A stretch of 64,000 nt of DNA from Streptomyces sp. Ag109_O5-1 (GCF_003814875.1 NZ_RKQF01000001.1:11408001-11472000); one strand, 5' to 3'. Positions 8,964-18,126 are shown, counted from the stretch's first letter. Program-made: numbers and translations. The notes: a model not told the origin generated them from the sequence alone.

Positions 8964-9512
8964 TCAGTCGGACAGCGCGACCGGGGACCACATGCCGAAC
9001 CACTGCTCGGCGCCCCAATCCTCGTACCGTTGCACCTTGGTGAACCCCAGCTTCGCCGCGAGGCGCATCGAGCGTTCGTTGGCGGTCTGGGTGGTGAGCA
9101 CCACCAGCTCGCCGGGCAGCGCTCCGGCGCACCAGTCGAGTGCCGCCGTGCACGCCTCCGCGGCGTAGCCGTGTCCCCACGCCTGCGGCAGGAACATGTA
9201 GCCGAGCTCGACCTCCGAGGCCCCGGGACGGACGTGGACCGGATGCTCCGGGTCGCGACGTTCGAACGTGACGATCCCGATCATCGCCCCGTCGAGATCG
9301 GCCACGAAGAGGCCGGGGCGCCGCTTGGGTGTCTCGGGCACCGCACGCTCGAACTCGTCTCGCTGTCGGGGGCCGCCGATATAGGTGCCCACCTCGGGCG
9401 AGGTGAACAGTTCGATGACCGCCGCACGGTCGCGGGCCTCGGGCTCACGGAGCACGAGCCTCTCGGTCTTGATCGGGGCAGGTGGCCAGGCGACGGGTCC
9501 TAACTCAGTCAT
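8964..9512 (-). CDS. GNAT-family N-acetyltransferase (RimJ/RimL type)
   Basis: A 182-residue acetyltransferase. The N-terminus TERLVLREPEARDRAAVIEL and the acetyl-CoA loop region ELGYMFLPQAWGHGYAAEAC, followed by TANERSMRLAAKLGFTKVQR, are characteristic of the RimJ/RimL group that acetylates protein N-termini or small amines. The substrate cannot be predicted. It stands alone between transposase debris and a gene-poor stretch, and looks intact. Confidence 0.88.
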   Translation of the reverse strand: MTELGPVAWPPAPIKTERLVLREPEARDRAAVIELFTSPEVGTYIGGPRQRDEFERAVPETPKRRPGLFVADLDGAMIGIVTFERRDPEHPVHVRPGASEVELGYMFLPQAWGHGYAAEACTAALDWCAGALPGELVVLTTQTANERSMRLAAKLGFTKVQRYEDWGAEQWFGMWSPVALSD

Positions 9513-10060
9513 GCAGGCCAGCTAATCAGCATGCTCGGTAGCGATCAAGACTCACGGACCGATCACCCCAACTGCCCAGGCACGTCCTTCTTCTCTCACA
9601 TCCCCTCCGCGGAGCCACAACCCGCACTGCTTCGCCCTGCGGGCTTAAGGATGGGATCGGACGTCACTTCTCGTGAACATCCACGGCCCCGCCGACTGCC
9701 CATCGCCACCCAAACCGATGGACAAACGCTGCTGCTTGAAGTGAACGAAGCCCCCCGAACTGATCGCGGAGTTCAGCACCGCCCCCACCGTCGACGCCGG
9801 CCGCTTCCGCCATCGCGTACGGTTCCTCCGGCTTCGCGAACCTCACCCCCGACCGGGTACCCCTCTTCCCTGCCGAACCGTGACGGGCGACCACCCGGCA
9901 ACTCCGCGCCCCCGCATACGCCAGGGGGTGTCACCCGGGGCCGCCAGGCCACGCCTTGCGCGAGACCGTAGCTTGCCTGAACCGGCCTCGGCTGTCCGAC
10001 CGCACCGGGCAGAGGTATCGCACGATGCAGCAACTGAATCCTGACGGCCGGGCTCGGCGG
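9513..10060. other. Stretch without a supported gene
   Basis: I see only short frames with low-complexity composition. A weakly protein-like run (ELIAEFSTAPTVDAGRFRHR, about 9745-9805, plus strand) may be a relic of a lost gene but cannot be assigned. Confidence 0.4.
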
Positions 10061-10067
10061 GGTCATG

Positions 10068-10300
10068 ACCGACGATGTCGGCGTCGACAACGGCGATCTG
10101 ACCGTCAGCGTCCGCCTTGGCGACGTGGGTCGCTGCGCGCACCGCCGTCCAGTACGCGGGTGCCGAGGAGTAGTTCACCCTGACGGGCGGTCCCGCCCCT
10201 GTCCCGGACGGCGGCCTGGCCGCCTACCACCAGGATCTGCTCGACCGTATCCGGCAGGACCATGCCGCCGAGGCCACGTGCCGGCCGCGGGTGCCTGCGG
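10068..10300 (+). pseudogene. Unidentified degenerate gene fragment
   Basis: Two frames together give a continuous protein-like reading: VGVDNGDLTVSVRL, then in the -1 frame ATWVAARTAVQYAGAEE, a TAG stop, and FTLTGGPAPVPDGGLAAYHQ with DLLDRIRQDHAAEAT. A single frameshift and a nonsense codon would explain it. The family is not recognised. Confidence 0.35.
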
Positions 10301-10584
10301 CTGGCCCGGTGCTGAACCAAGGACTCCCGATGATCCGACCCGAATCACGCCTCGGACGCCTCGTCAAAGCCCTCGACGCCGAACCCGCACCTGCCCCGCC
10401 CGGCCCTGAGCCCATCCTCACGTGCCGGTTCCAACGCACTCGCCTGCCGGCCACTTCGCCCCTGACCGCGGATACAGGTCCCCCAGCGCCCCACTCGTGT
10501 GCGGGCCCCTACTGCGCGAACGAGCCACCCCGGCGTCGGCGGGGACCACTCAGGGCATTCACATGCCTGATGGCAGGGGCAGGA

Positions 10585-11022
10585 TCAGTCGACGTCCACC
10601 GCGCTCGCGGTGTCCTCGCGCAGCACGTCGGCGACGGTGGTGCGGGCGAGTTCGCTCAGCAGGGCGCGGCGTGCCCGCCGGTCCAGCGCGAGGAGGCTGC
10701 GGTGGACGCGTCGGCCCGCGGGGCAGTCGGGCTGTGGGGCATGCATGCCCAGGACCGGGTCCTCGCCGTTGAGTGCCAGCCAGACCATGGCGAGGTCGAT
10801 CCGCTCGGCGTCGTGTTCGAGCATCCAGCCGCCGCGCGGTCCGGGCTGCGAGCGGACCAGCCCGGCCGTGCGCAACTGGCCGAGGATGCGGCGCGCGTGC
10901 GCGGCGTTGGTTGCGGGGCTGACGGCGAGGGACTGCGAGTCCCGCCATTCGCCGGGTCTCTCGGCGAGCAGGGTGAGCAGGTGCACGCCAACCGCGAACT
11001 GGGTGTTCGTGGGCTGTGCCAT
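10585..11022 (-). CDS. Rrf2-family transcriptional regulator
   Basis: A 145-residue Rrf2-type regulator starting MAQPTNTQFAVGVHLLTLLA, with winged-helix segments SPATNAAHARRILGQLRTAG and GPRGGWMLEHDAERIDLAMV. It has only one cysteine, so it lacks the three-Cys iron-sulfur site of IscR/NsrR; it resembles the YwnA-like branch. The ATG at 11020-11022 is chosen because the longer frame upstream runs into the promoter region. It is divergent from the NAD(P)-binding protein gene, a common pairing, and probably represses it and itself from the shared 122-bp region. Confidence 0.85.
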   Translation of the reverse strand: MAQPTNTQFAVGVHLLTLLAERPGEWRDSQSLAVSPATNAAHARRILGQLRTAGLVRSQPGPRGGWMLEHDAERIDLAMVWLALNGEDPVLGMHAPQPDCPAGRRVHRSLLALDRRARRALLSELARTTVADVLREDTASAVDVD

Positions 11023-11144
11023 GAGTTCATGGTACGGCCTGCGGGGAAAACTGTACCTGTTGCTGTTACGGTTTGATTCGTAAGCGCCGCGGTTTCGAAT
11101 TAGGCGGCGCTGGAGCACAGGGACACACACCTAGGGAGATTCCC

Positions 11145-11789
11145 ATGGCGGTCATCACCGTCTTCGGCGCGACCGGCTACGCCGGCGGCCACATCATCGA
11201 CGAGGCCCTGCGCCGCGGCCACGAGGTGATCGCGGTCAACCGCACCGGCTCCGCCGAGGCCCGCCCCGGGGTCACCCCGGTCGCCGGGTCCCTCGACGAC
11301 GAGGCCCTGGTGCGCGACCTGGCGGCCAAGTCCGACGTGCTGGTCGTCGCGGTCCGCGGCAGCGTGGACGGCGAGCCGTTCCTGCTTCCGCTCGTCCCCT
11401 CGCTCCTGGCGGCGGCGGCCGAGGGCGGTGCCCGGATCGGCGTGGTGGGCGGTGCGGGCAGCCTGCACACGGCCGAGGGCGGGCCGCGGCTGATCGACTC
11501 CCCTGATTTCCCGGAGGCGTACAAGGCCGAGGCGAGCTCGCACGCCCAGGTCCTGGAGGCGCTGCGGGCCACGGACACGGACGCGCACTGGTTCTACGTC
11601 AGCCCGGCCGCCGAGTTCGGCGCCTGGGCTCCCGGCGAACGCACCGGCGTCTTCCGCGTCGGCGGCGACGTGCTGCTCTCCGACGCCGAGGGCAGGTCCT
11701 TCATCTCCGGTGCCGACTACGCCATCGCCTTCGTCGACGAGATTGACAAGCCCACCCACCGCCAGGCCCGCTTCAGCGTCGCCTACTGA
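11145..11789 (+). CDS. NAD(P)-binding Rossmann-fold protein (atypical SDR, NmrA/YwnB-like)
   Basis: A 214-residue protein with the dinucleotide loop VFGATGYAGGHII at the N-terminus and a short atypical-SDR fold (KSDVLVVAVRGSVDGEPFLL, IGVVGGAGSLHTAEGG, HWFYVSPAAEFGAWAPGERT). It lacks the YxxxK pair of classical SDRs, as usual in this group, and probably works as an NADPH sensor or quinone/flavin reductase. AGGGAG lies seven bases before the ATG. The divergent Rrf2 gene suggests redox- or electrophile-responsive control. Confidence 0.87.
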   Translation: MAVITVFGATGYAGGHIIDEALRRGHEVIAVNRTGSAEARPGVTPVAGSLDDEALVRDLAAKSDVLVVAVRGSVDGEPFLLPLVPSLLAAAAEGGARIGVVGGAGSLHTAEGGPRLIDSPDFPEAYKAEASSHAQVLEALRATDTDAHWFYVSPAAEFGAWAPGERTGVFRVGGDVLLSDAEGRSFISGADYAIAFVDEIDKPTHRQARFSVAY

Positions 11790-12174
11790 CGCGGGCTGGG
11801 GCCGGGTGTCCCTTTCCGCATGGGACACCCGGACCTGACTCGGCCGCCCCGGCAACCCGACGTCGTCGGCTTGCCGTGCTTCCTCCTCGACACCGCCTGC
11901 GACGTCACCAGGGGCGTACCCTGCTGCGCTCCCGCGCGCCGGGATGCTCGTACGCTTGGCTCTGACGCAGTTCGCCGGCTCCTCGGAATTGGCTACAGAC
12001 AGGACCCCGCTCATAGGGGCTGTGTGATAGCGGGTGATACGGCGGAGCCCCTCGGGAACCATCCGGAGCACCTTGCCTAGCCAGAGGCGCCGCGGTTCGG
12101 ACAGGAGGGCGCCGAGCGGGGCCTGCTCGGCGCAGTACACCGGCGGACCTCCTCACAGCCGGCGGCGAGATCCG

Positions 12175-12267
12175 AGACTCCAGGCCGATGCCCCGGGCCC
12201 CGGGGACGGTGAGGGCGTGGCTCCAGCCGCCAGGGCCGGCGAACAGGTCGAGGATGATCCGCCTCAC
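12175..12267 (-). pseudogene. DNA cytosine methyltransferase N-terminal fragment
   Basis: A GTG at 12265-12267 begins IILDLFAGPGGWSHAL, the SAM-binding motif I (FAGPGG) of C5-cytosine methyltransferases. After GIGLES the family match ends and the sequence becomes non-coding. The start overlaps the stop of the upstream small gene (GTGA). Only about 30 codons survive. Confidence 0.6.
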
Positions 12268-12602
12268 GAGGCTGGCTCGGAATTTTCCTGTACCGGCTCG
12301 CCTTCGCCACGGCAGGCCCAGGGAGAGCAGCCGTCGACTACGCCGTTCTCCAGCTCCTCTGCATCGGTTCGGGCGTCCAGGTGCTGCTGGCGGGCGGCCA
12401 ATTCAGCGGCAGTGACGTGGCCGATCGGGGCCTGGGCGAGCGGTTCCCGGGAGCGGTGCGGGAACGCCTGCCCGAGCAGCCGACCCGCCGTACGAAGGCA
12501 CTCCCCGGTGCGAAATACTCTCCCGATGAGTTCACGCACTTCCCCGATCAGCCAGTCGATCACGATACGGAGGGCCGTCGCGCGGGATGCCAAACGGCTC
12601 AC
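12264..12602 (-). CDS. Hypothetical protein coupled to the methyltransferase fragment
   Basis: A protein of up to 112 residues without a recognised domain; it contains RVFRTGECLRTAGRLLGQAF and HVTAAELAARQQHLDARTDA, helical and charged. Its stop codon overlaps the methyltransferase start by GTGA, so it was probably part of a phage- or plasmid-type modification operon. The first 26 codons overlap the divergent GNAT gene, so a later GTG start (before RELIGRVF) is possible. I cannot give a function. Confidence 0.5.
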   Translation of the reverse strand: MSRLASRATALRIVIDWLIGEVRELIGRVFRTGECLRTAGRLLGQAFPHRSREPLAQAPIGHVTAAELAARQQHLDARTDAEELENGVVDGCSPWACRGEGEPVQENSEPAS

Positions 12603-13014
12603 GCGGCTCGTGCGTGGCTCAGGCGCCTACGCGGGTAAGTACGCAGCCGCTGTGGCGGGCTACCGGGTCGGTCCTGATTACATCGAGGCCCACCGCGCCT
12701 TTGTGGCCGTCGGCGCCGACGAGCATGGTGGCCGGGTCCTCGGGTTCTACTCGCTCGTCCTTGCGCCACCGGAGCTCGACCTGCTGTTCGTCGCCGACGA
12801 AGCGCAAGGACGGGGTATTGGACGGCTGCTCGTGGCGCACATGCAGTCCGAGGCCCGTGCCGCCGGGCTCGGCCGTCTCAAGGTCGTGTCGCATCCTCCC
12901 GCCGAGGACTTCTACCACCGCGTTGGTGCGGTGCGGACCGGGACCGCGTTTGCGAACCCGCCTGCCGTGCCGTGGGACCGTCCTGAATTCGAGTTTCGCA
13001 TTCCTTCGGAATGA
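12526..13014 (+). CDS. GNAT-family N-acetyltransferase
   Basis: A 162-residue acetyltransferase beginning MSSRTSPISQSITIRRAVAR. It has the strand VLGFYSLVLAPPELDLLFVA, the acetyl-CoA loop DEAQGRGIGRLLVAHMQSEA, and KVVSHPPAEDFYHRVGAVRT. Its substrate is unknown. The ATG at 12526 is the earliest in-frame start that leaves the family N-terminus (TIRRAVARDAKRLTRL) intact; earlier in-frame sequence belongs to the opposite-strand region. The 5' end overlaps the small gene on the other strand. Confidence 0.82.
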   Translation: MSSRTSPISQSITIRRAVARDAKRLTRLVRGSGAYAGKYAAAVAGYRVGPDYIEAHRAFVAVGADEHGGRVLGFYSLVLAPPELDLLFVADEAQGRGIGRLLVAHMQSEARAAGLGRLKVVSHPPAEDFYHRVGAVRTGTAFANPPAVPWDRPEFEFRIPSE

Positions 13015-13194
13015 CGCGGTGTGCCGGTTGGCGGGGCACCGGCTTCGCCTGGATGGTGGCCGGCATGCAGGAGCCGCTGGACGCCACTCGCTCCGTGTGC
13101 CGTCGACTCCGCCTTGGCGGGGTGATCGCCTGCGGCCAGCGGTCTTCCCCGGCGACTTCCTCGCCTCCGACACTCCTAGAGCGTTGAGCTCGTC

Positions 13195-13450
13195 CATCAG
13201 CCTCTCCCGCTCAGGTGGCCGAAAACGAGAATGCAAAAGCACCACCGCCGCCCCGGCCCCCGGGTTCGCCTTGGCCACCCGCCTCCACCCGGCCGAGCGT
13301 CTCGTCGACGTCGTCGACACCGATGCTGAGCAGGATCCGCGGTCCTCGGCGCCGAACAATTTCGTATAGAAGCCGAGCAGGAGACCGAGATCTTCCGGGT
13401 GCCGGCGGAAGGCCCGGCTGGTCGAACCACCCCCGCGTCGGCGAGGACGG
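13195..13450 (-). pseudogene. Degenerate VOC/glyoxalase-like fragment
   Basis: Two minus-strand frames give pieces typical of vicinal-oxygen-chelate proteins: HPEDLGLLLGFYTKLFGAED, then after a frame change RILLSIGVDDVDETLGRVEA and a glycine-rich run. No single frame is long enough for a domain. The assignment rests on these short motifs only. Elsewhere between 13015 and 13860 I see nothing supportable. Confidence 0.35.
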
Positions 13451-14703
13451 TACCGTCGTGAGGTCCGGCGACACCGACCTCGGGCTTCTGCAAAACCGCC
13501 CTGCCAGACGATCTCCACCCCAGACTGCCGCCCGCGACCTGTACGAGCAGTCCGAAACGGGGCCACACCACCCCTGCTGACCAGCCACTTCAAGAGGGCG
13601 CAGCCTCAGTGTTCGACACGGTGGAGCGTGCCGTGGCGGTTCAGTCGGCGTTGGCCAAACTCGTTCGCGGAAGCGGGCCGGAGAAATCGTCGCAGGTTCG
13701 CTCCCGCGCGCCCGCTCTCCGAATGCGGTGCTGCTTCCAGCCGCCCTTGGCCTGTGGGGTGGGCTGGGGTCGTTCCAGGCTGCAGGCTGGTGACTGAATC
13801 GGTACGGCTACCGTCGTGCTGCGTGAGGTGCCAGCAGGGGTGCTGCCCGTTGGGACGGAGTCAGGTGTGCAGCCGTGCTTCTACCTGACCGTCGGTTATG
13901 CGGGTGTCGAAGGCGGGCTGGGGTGCGGTGGCCGGACCAGTGATGTTCCAGCCGTCGGTCAGCCGGAAGGTGCTGCCGTGCCAGGGACAGCGCAGGCAGC
14001 CGTCTTCCAGGGTGCCCTGTGACAGCGGGCCCGCCAGGTGACTGCAGTGCTCGGCCAGCACGTGCACCCTGTCGCCCGGCTGGCGGACGGCGACCACGGC
14101 CACGCCGTCGAGATCACGGTGCGTCGGTCGGCCTTGCGGAAGGTCGGACAGGTCGGCGACGTAGTGCCAGCCCGGCTCCACCAGCTGCGGGACGGCTTCG
14201 GCGTGGTTGGCGCCAGCTGCCAGTCGGTAGGCGAGATGGCCGCCGAGCGCACCACCGATACCGACGACGCCGAGCCCCGCCCAGCCGTACATCCTGCCGG
14301 AGATTTCATGCCCGCGCAGACGAGCGGTCAGGGATGCGACGTACAGGGCGACACCGGTGATGTTCACTGCGGCATGGACGATGCCGACGCGCATCTGGCG
14401 GGGGTTCAGTTCCGCCCAGTCCACCCAGCCTGACGCCGTGGCCGGGGCTGCAGCAAGCAGGCCGGTGGCGATCAATACGCGCACCGCGGTTCGCTGGCCC
14501 GGCATTGCGTCGAGCACCGCGGCCGACAACCAGCTGCCGAGAGGTATCTGGACCAGCAGTGGGTGTACCGGGTGACCCAGCCAGCGCCCGTGCAGACCGT
14601 CTCTGGCCCGGCCGAGTGGAGCCGCCTGCACTATCCGCTGCACGACCGCGAGCAACTTGTCGGCGCTGGAGAAGTGTCAATCCCCTCGGACTGTGGAGAT
14701 CTT

Positions 14704-15636
14704 CTAAGCGGCCAGCTCCAAGGCGGAGTTGGCTCGGTGGTCGTGTTCGTAGTCGATCGGACTCCGGTAACCGCACACGCTGTGTAGTCGGTGTGTGTTG
14801 TAGAAGGCGGTGATCCAGGTCGCGATCCTCAGGCGGGCCTCGGTGCGGGTGGCGAAGGTGTGCCGATGGACGTACTCGACCTTGAGTACGCTGTTGAACG
14901 CCTCGCTGACGGCGTTGTCGAAACACGACCCGACCCGGCCCATGGACTGCGTCACTCCCAGACGCCGGCAGGCCCAGCGGAAGCGCCGGGACACATATTC
15001 GCTGCCCCTGTCGCTGTGGAAGATGACGCCCTTGACGTCGCCGCCACGGGTGGCCGCGGCCATGTTCAAGGACGCAACGACGAGTTCTGCGTCGTGACGT
15101 GCACCCATCGCGTAGCCGAGCAGGCGGCGCGAGAACAGGTCGATGACGGTGGCCAGATACAGCTTGCCCTCACCGGTGGCGATCTCCGTCATGTCGCCAC
15201 ACCACACCTGATCTGGAGCGTCGGCGGTGAAGTCGCGGCGGACAAAGTCCGCGAACGCGGGCCGTTTGCCGGGGCGGGTCAGCCCGCCCCGTCGGCGGAT
15301 CTTCCGTCCGGCCAGGCCGAGTTCGGCCATGAGACGCGCGACGGTGTTCACCGAGACGCGCCAGCCGGCGCGGATCAGGAGGAGCCAGACCTTCGGAGAA
15401 CCGTAGGTGCCGCCGGACTTCTCGAAGATCTGTCGGATCGCGTCGGCCAACTGTCCTCGCCGCACTTCACGAGCGGTGGTGGGCTTGTCGCGCCACTTGT
15501 AGAACCAGGACTCCGACACTCCCAGAACCCGGCAGGCCAGGCGGTGCGGGACGTGGTGCTCGGCCCTCTGGTTACCGATGAACGCGGCCAGGGCGGCCGG
15601 GTCCGTTCCGGTCACTTCACCCAGAGGACCATGCAT
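14704..15636 (-). CDS. IS3-family transposase OrfB (integrase core)
   Basis: A 310-residue rve-domain transposase. It has the HTH_21 segment (QIFEKSGGTYGSPKVWLLLI), and the DDE residues are visible: the first Asp in QVWCGDMTEIATG, the second in VIFHSDRGSEYVSRRF, and the Glu in SCFDNAVSEAFNSVLKVE. It overlaps orfA by 25 bases in another frame, as expected for production of an OrfAB fusion by -1 frameshifting. Confidence 0.93.
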   Translation of the reverse strand: MHGPLGEVTGTDPAALAAFIGNQRAEHHVPHRLACRVLGVSESWFYKWRDKPTTAREVRRGQLADAIRQIFEKSGGTYGSPKVWLLLIRAGWRVSVNTVARLMAELGLAGRKIRRRGGLTRPGKRPAFADFVRRDFTADAPDQVWCGDMTEIATGEGKLYLATVIDLFSRRLLGYAMGARHDAELVVASLNMAAATRGGDVKGVIFHSDRGSEYVSRRFRWACRRLGVTQSMGRVGSCFDNAVSEAFNSVLKVEYVHRHTFATRTEARLRIATWITAFYNTHRLHSVCGYRSPIDYEHDHRANSALELAA

Positions 15637-15941
15637 CGCTTGAGGACATCACGCTCCATCTCCAGCTCGCGGATCCGCTTGTTCTTCTCCGCCGCATCCC
15701 GCCGCAGCCGCTCCAACTCGGCCCGCTCGGCTTCGCGCAGCCGCCCGCCCGGTGCGGGCTCGGCAGGCTGGTCGGACGACGCCGACCCGTTGCGCCGCCA
15801 CCGTGACACCCAGCTGTGCAGCGTGCCGGAATGCACACCGAGCTCCTCGGCGACCTCCGGGATCGGCCTGCCCGTCTCGATCACAATGCGTACAGCACCC
15901 TCACGAAACTCAGGCGTGTACGTGCGTTGCTTGGACCCCAT
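15612..15941 (-). CDS. IS3-family transposase OrfA (HTH protein)
   Basis: A 109-residue protein starting MGSKQRTYTPEFREGAVRIV with a helix-turn-helix (IPEVAEELGVHSGTLHSWVS) and a leucine-zipper-like C-terminus (ERAELERLRRDAAEKNKRIR). It binds the element ends. The ATG at 15939-15941 gives the conserved family N-terminus. Confidence 0.9.
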   Translation of the reverse strand: MGSKQRTYTPEFREGAVRIVIETGRPIPEVAEELGVHSGTLHSWVSRWRRNGSASSDQPAEPAPGGRLREAERAELERLRRDAAEKNKRIRELEMERDVLKRCMVLWVK

Positions 15942-16104
15942 GAACCCCAACTTCCCCTGCAATCACGGACTCCACGCTAAGAGGGGAGGGACAGAAGCGT
16001 TCCAAGCGGTCGACGGCTTTCAGGACATGGCCAGGGCCCCTTGCTTCGGGCAGGAGCCCTCTGGCCGCCGGGGGAATTCGGTGGGGGAGGGTGCTGAGTC
16101 TCAT

Positions 16105-16684
16105 GTGCTCCGAGTAGCCACTTGACCGTGCCGTAATCAGCCGGCCTCTGCCGAGCCAAAAACGTCTCGCGATCTGGCCTTCGACGCGATGATCGAGCGG
16201 CTGGAGGAGAGTAATCGCTGACCCGAGGAGTTGCCGGCCGGCCGTCTGCACCGGCTTCGAGTGTGACCCGCGCAGTACTCCGTGACGTGGACCGACTTGT
16301 TCGTGCCGTCAAGACGGCGGCCCACGGCTCTGTCGATCACCCGGCGGGTATTCCGGTGACCATGATCCCGCCTGTGCCCACCATCCGCCGCTCACCGGCG
16401 ACGCCTGCAGGAGCTGTCCCTGCGCATCGCCGGACACCCGTACTGGCAGACTGCGGCTGGAATGCTGGCGGCCCGGATGGCGCTGAAGGAGCTCGCCCGG
16501 GCAAAGCGCCTGCTCGGCACCTGACCACCGGCCCGGCCCTCGCGGCCCGTCCGGCCAGTCACTGCGGGCACCTCGGCAAGGCGCATCATGACCGGATTCT
16601 CGCTACCGGGGTGCAGAGCCGTCGCTGTGGCTTTGTGGACGGTGCGGTTCTACTGTTGGAGCAGGTAGATCCTTGGAGCACGTC
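16105..16684. other. Intergenic stretch with short relics only
   Basis: Plus-strand scraps end in coding-like tails: DLAFDAMIERLEESNR (stop about 16231) and RRLQELSLRIAGHPYWQTAA with MALKELARAKRLLGT (stop about 16524). Neither has a credible start, so they look like 3' ends of lost or very short genes. The rest shows nothing. Confidence 0.35.
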
Positions 16685-17134
16685 ATGATCGTCATCCTCG
16701 GACTCATCATCTTCATCGCCGCGGTGGTCGTCGGCGTGGCTGGTGTTCTCACCAACAGCGCCAGCGGGCATGAACTCACCGGCGGATTCTCGGTATTCGG
16801 CCACGAGATGATCGGCTCCACCGGCACGCTGTTCCTGTACGGCATCGTTGTCGGAGCGGCGGCCCTGTTCGGGCTGATCCTGCTCTTGACCGGTGTGCGC
16901 CGCCGCTCTTCTCGCCGAGGCAGCGTCTCGCGCCGCGGACTCAAGCAGTCCCGCGGCGATACGGCCTCTGCTGGGAGGGGCCGCGACGACCTGGTCGACC
17001 AACGCGAGCCCGCCCGCGCGGACAACGCGAATGCGCGGGGGAACGACTCACTCCACGGTGATCGCACTCCCGCCTCGAACAGTGGCCGTTGGAGCAGGCG
17101 GCACTTGTTCGGGCACCGGTCCGCCGCCCAGTAG
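16685..17134 (+). CDS. Small two-segment membrane protein with charged tail
   Basis: A protein of about 149 residues starting MIVILGLIIFIAAVVVGVAG. Two membrane segments (residues about 2-23 and 47-70, LFLYGIVVGAAALFGLILLL) flank a short loop with GHELTGGFSVFGHEMIGSTG; the cytoplasmic tail is rich in Arg, Ser and Asp. This kind of small protein is common in Streptomyces next to CsbD genes, but I know no function. GGAG lies seven bases before the ATG at 16685. Confidence 0.75.
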   Translation: MIVILGLIIFIAAVVVGVAGVLTNSASGHELTGGFSVFGHEMIGSTGTLFLYGIVVGAAALFGLILLLTGVRRRSSRRGSVSRRGLKQSRGDTASAGRGRDDLVDQREPARADNANARGNDSLHGDRTPASNSGRWSRRHLFGHRSAAQ

Positions 17135-17228
17135 GCGTGCCGCCGCACACGCAGATCGCCGACTGGCCGGTGCCACGGACACCCCTCCCACCGAAGCCCA
17201 GTAGACAACTCACCCAGGGTGGCTCCCC

Positions 17229-17402
17229 ATGAGTATCGGCAAGAAGATCGCACACAAAGCCGAAGCGATGAAGGGCGGTGCCAAGAAGACAACCGGCCGC
17301 GCCACCGGCAACCAGCGCCTGCAGGCCGAGGGCCGCGGAGACCAAGTCAAGGGCAACCTCAAGCAGGCCGGGATAAAGATCAAGGACGCCTTCAAACACT
17401 GA
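17229..17402 (+). CDS. CsbD-family stress protein
   Basis: A 57-residue hydrophilic protein, MSIGKKIAHKAEAMKGGAKK, then TTGRATGNQRLQAEGRGDQV and KGNLKQAGIKIKDAFKH. This is the full CsbD/UPF0337 pattern (KG.AKE..G.....L..EG....). Members are induced by general stress; the molecular role is unknown. It is flanked by small membrane proteins in the same direction. Confidence 0.9.
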   Translation: MSIGKKIAHKAEAMKGGAKKTTGRATGNQRLQAEGRGDQVKGNLKQAGIKIKDAFKH

Positions 17403-17574
17403 CCCCCCGACCCGACTAGGCCCGCGTCGAAGCGTGTGCCGGTGCGCGCTGCGCCAGTTCATGGACGCGTGCAACGCGGCCGCTACCAACGTGTTCGGGG
17501 GACCGGGCCCACGGTAGCGTCGGGCAGCCGGGGACACCGTTAGGCCCTACACCTGCACGGTGTGTGACTTGCCC

Positions 17575-17612
17575 GCAAATCCCTGGCCGGTAGGCAAATC
17601 CCTGGCCGGTAG
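17575..17612 (+). repeat. Tandem 19-bp direct repeat
   Basis: Two adjacent copies of GCAAATCCCTGGCCGGTAG (17575-17593 and 17594-17612) lie about 60 bases before the DUF6131 relic. The role is unknown; it could be replication slippage or a doubled regulator site. Confidence 0.8.
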
Positions 17613-17668
17613 GGAGACCGCGCACGGCGGGAGCCAGCCCCGCCCTGCGCGCAAGATCGAAGGACATC

Positions 17669-17823
17669 ATGATCGTCCTTGGAATCCTCCTGCTGGTCAT
17701 CAGCTACGTGGTCGGCTTCGTCGTCCTGTGGACCATCGGGATCATTCTGGTCGTCATCGCATCATCCTGTGGATCCTGGGATCCGTCGGGCACAAGGTCG
17801 CCGGACGGCGGCACTACTGGTAG
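17669..17823 (+). pseudogene. DUF6131-type small membrane protein, frameshifted
   Basis: The first frame gives MIVLGILLLVISYVVGFVVL then WTIGIILVVIA; the next frame gives IILWILGSVGHKVAGRRHYW and a stop. Together they make the usual 50-residue DUF6131 protein. A one-base deletion near 17760 breaks it. Without a check of the raw reads a sequencing error in this GC-rich stretch cannot be excluded. Confidence 0.75.
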
Positions 17824-17958
17824 CCGCCCCTGCCCAGCTTGGGTAGCAACCCGTTCTCGCACGACCTCCGACGCCGCGGACCCGTACAGCACGCGACCGT
17901 CACAACCATCCTGCCGCGCCTCCAGCCCGCGCGCGCCCGCGAACCGAGGCATCACGCC

Positions 17959-18126
17959 ATGATCCTCTTCTACCTCCTGCTTATCGCCGCGATCGTGCTG
18001 GTCATCGTCGGCGCGACCACCGAAGGCATGCTGTACCTGCTCTCCGCCGGCGTACTGCTCCTCATCGCCGACGTGCTCTACCTCGCCGTGAGATCGGTAC
18101 TGCACCTCTGGCGACCGGCCCACTGA
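17959..18126 (+). CDS. Small membrane protein, 55 residues
   Basis: MILFYLLLIAAIVLVIVGAT, then TEGMLYLLSAGVLLLIADVL and YLAVRSVLHLWRPAH: two membrane segments and almost nothing else. The setting beside CsbD and DUF6131 suggests an envelope-stress role, by association only. Confidence 0.7.
   Translation: MILFYLLLIAAIVLVIVGATTEGMLYLLSAGVLLLIADVLYLAVRSVLHLWRPAH

Larger units (their letters stand above)
14675..15993 (-). mobile_element. IS3-family insertion sequence, 1319 bp
   Basis: The ends are imperfect inverted repeats beginning TGTCAATCCCCTC (left) and TGTCCCTCCCCTC (right, complement), both continuing to a shared GTGGAG. The flanks are GAAG at 14671-14674 and GAAG at 15994-15997, a 4-bp target duplication within the usual 3-5 bp. 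The element carries overlapping orfA and orfB and appears complete, so it may still be mobile. Confidence 0.9.
13861..16104 (-). pseudogene. DUF2231 membrane domain-Rieske [2Fe-2S] protein, split by an IS3-family insertion
   Basis: The 3' part (13861-14674) encodes the DUF2231 membrane domain (LHGRWLGHPVHPLLVQIPLG, then four hydrophobic segments) and a C-terminal Rieske domain with both ligand pairs, CSH in AEHCSHLAGPL and CPWH in GCLRCPWHGSTF. The 5' part (15994-16104) encodes MRLSTLPHRIPPAARGLLPE to VDRLERF. Removing the element and one copy of its 4-bp duplication joins VDRLERF to SSADKLLAVVQ in frame, giving about 306 residues. So the gene was intact until a recent insertion. It would have been a membrane redox protein; the partner is unknown. 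Confidence 0.88.

Noticed and set aside
17575..17612. CRISPR-like repeat
   Set aside because: Only two adjacent copies without spacers and no cas genes; it is a plain tandem duplication.
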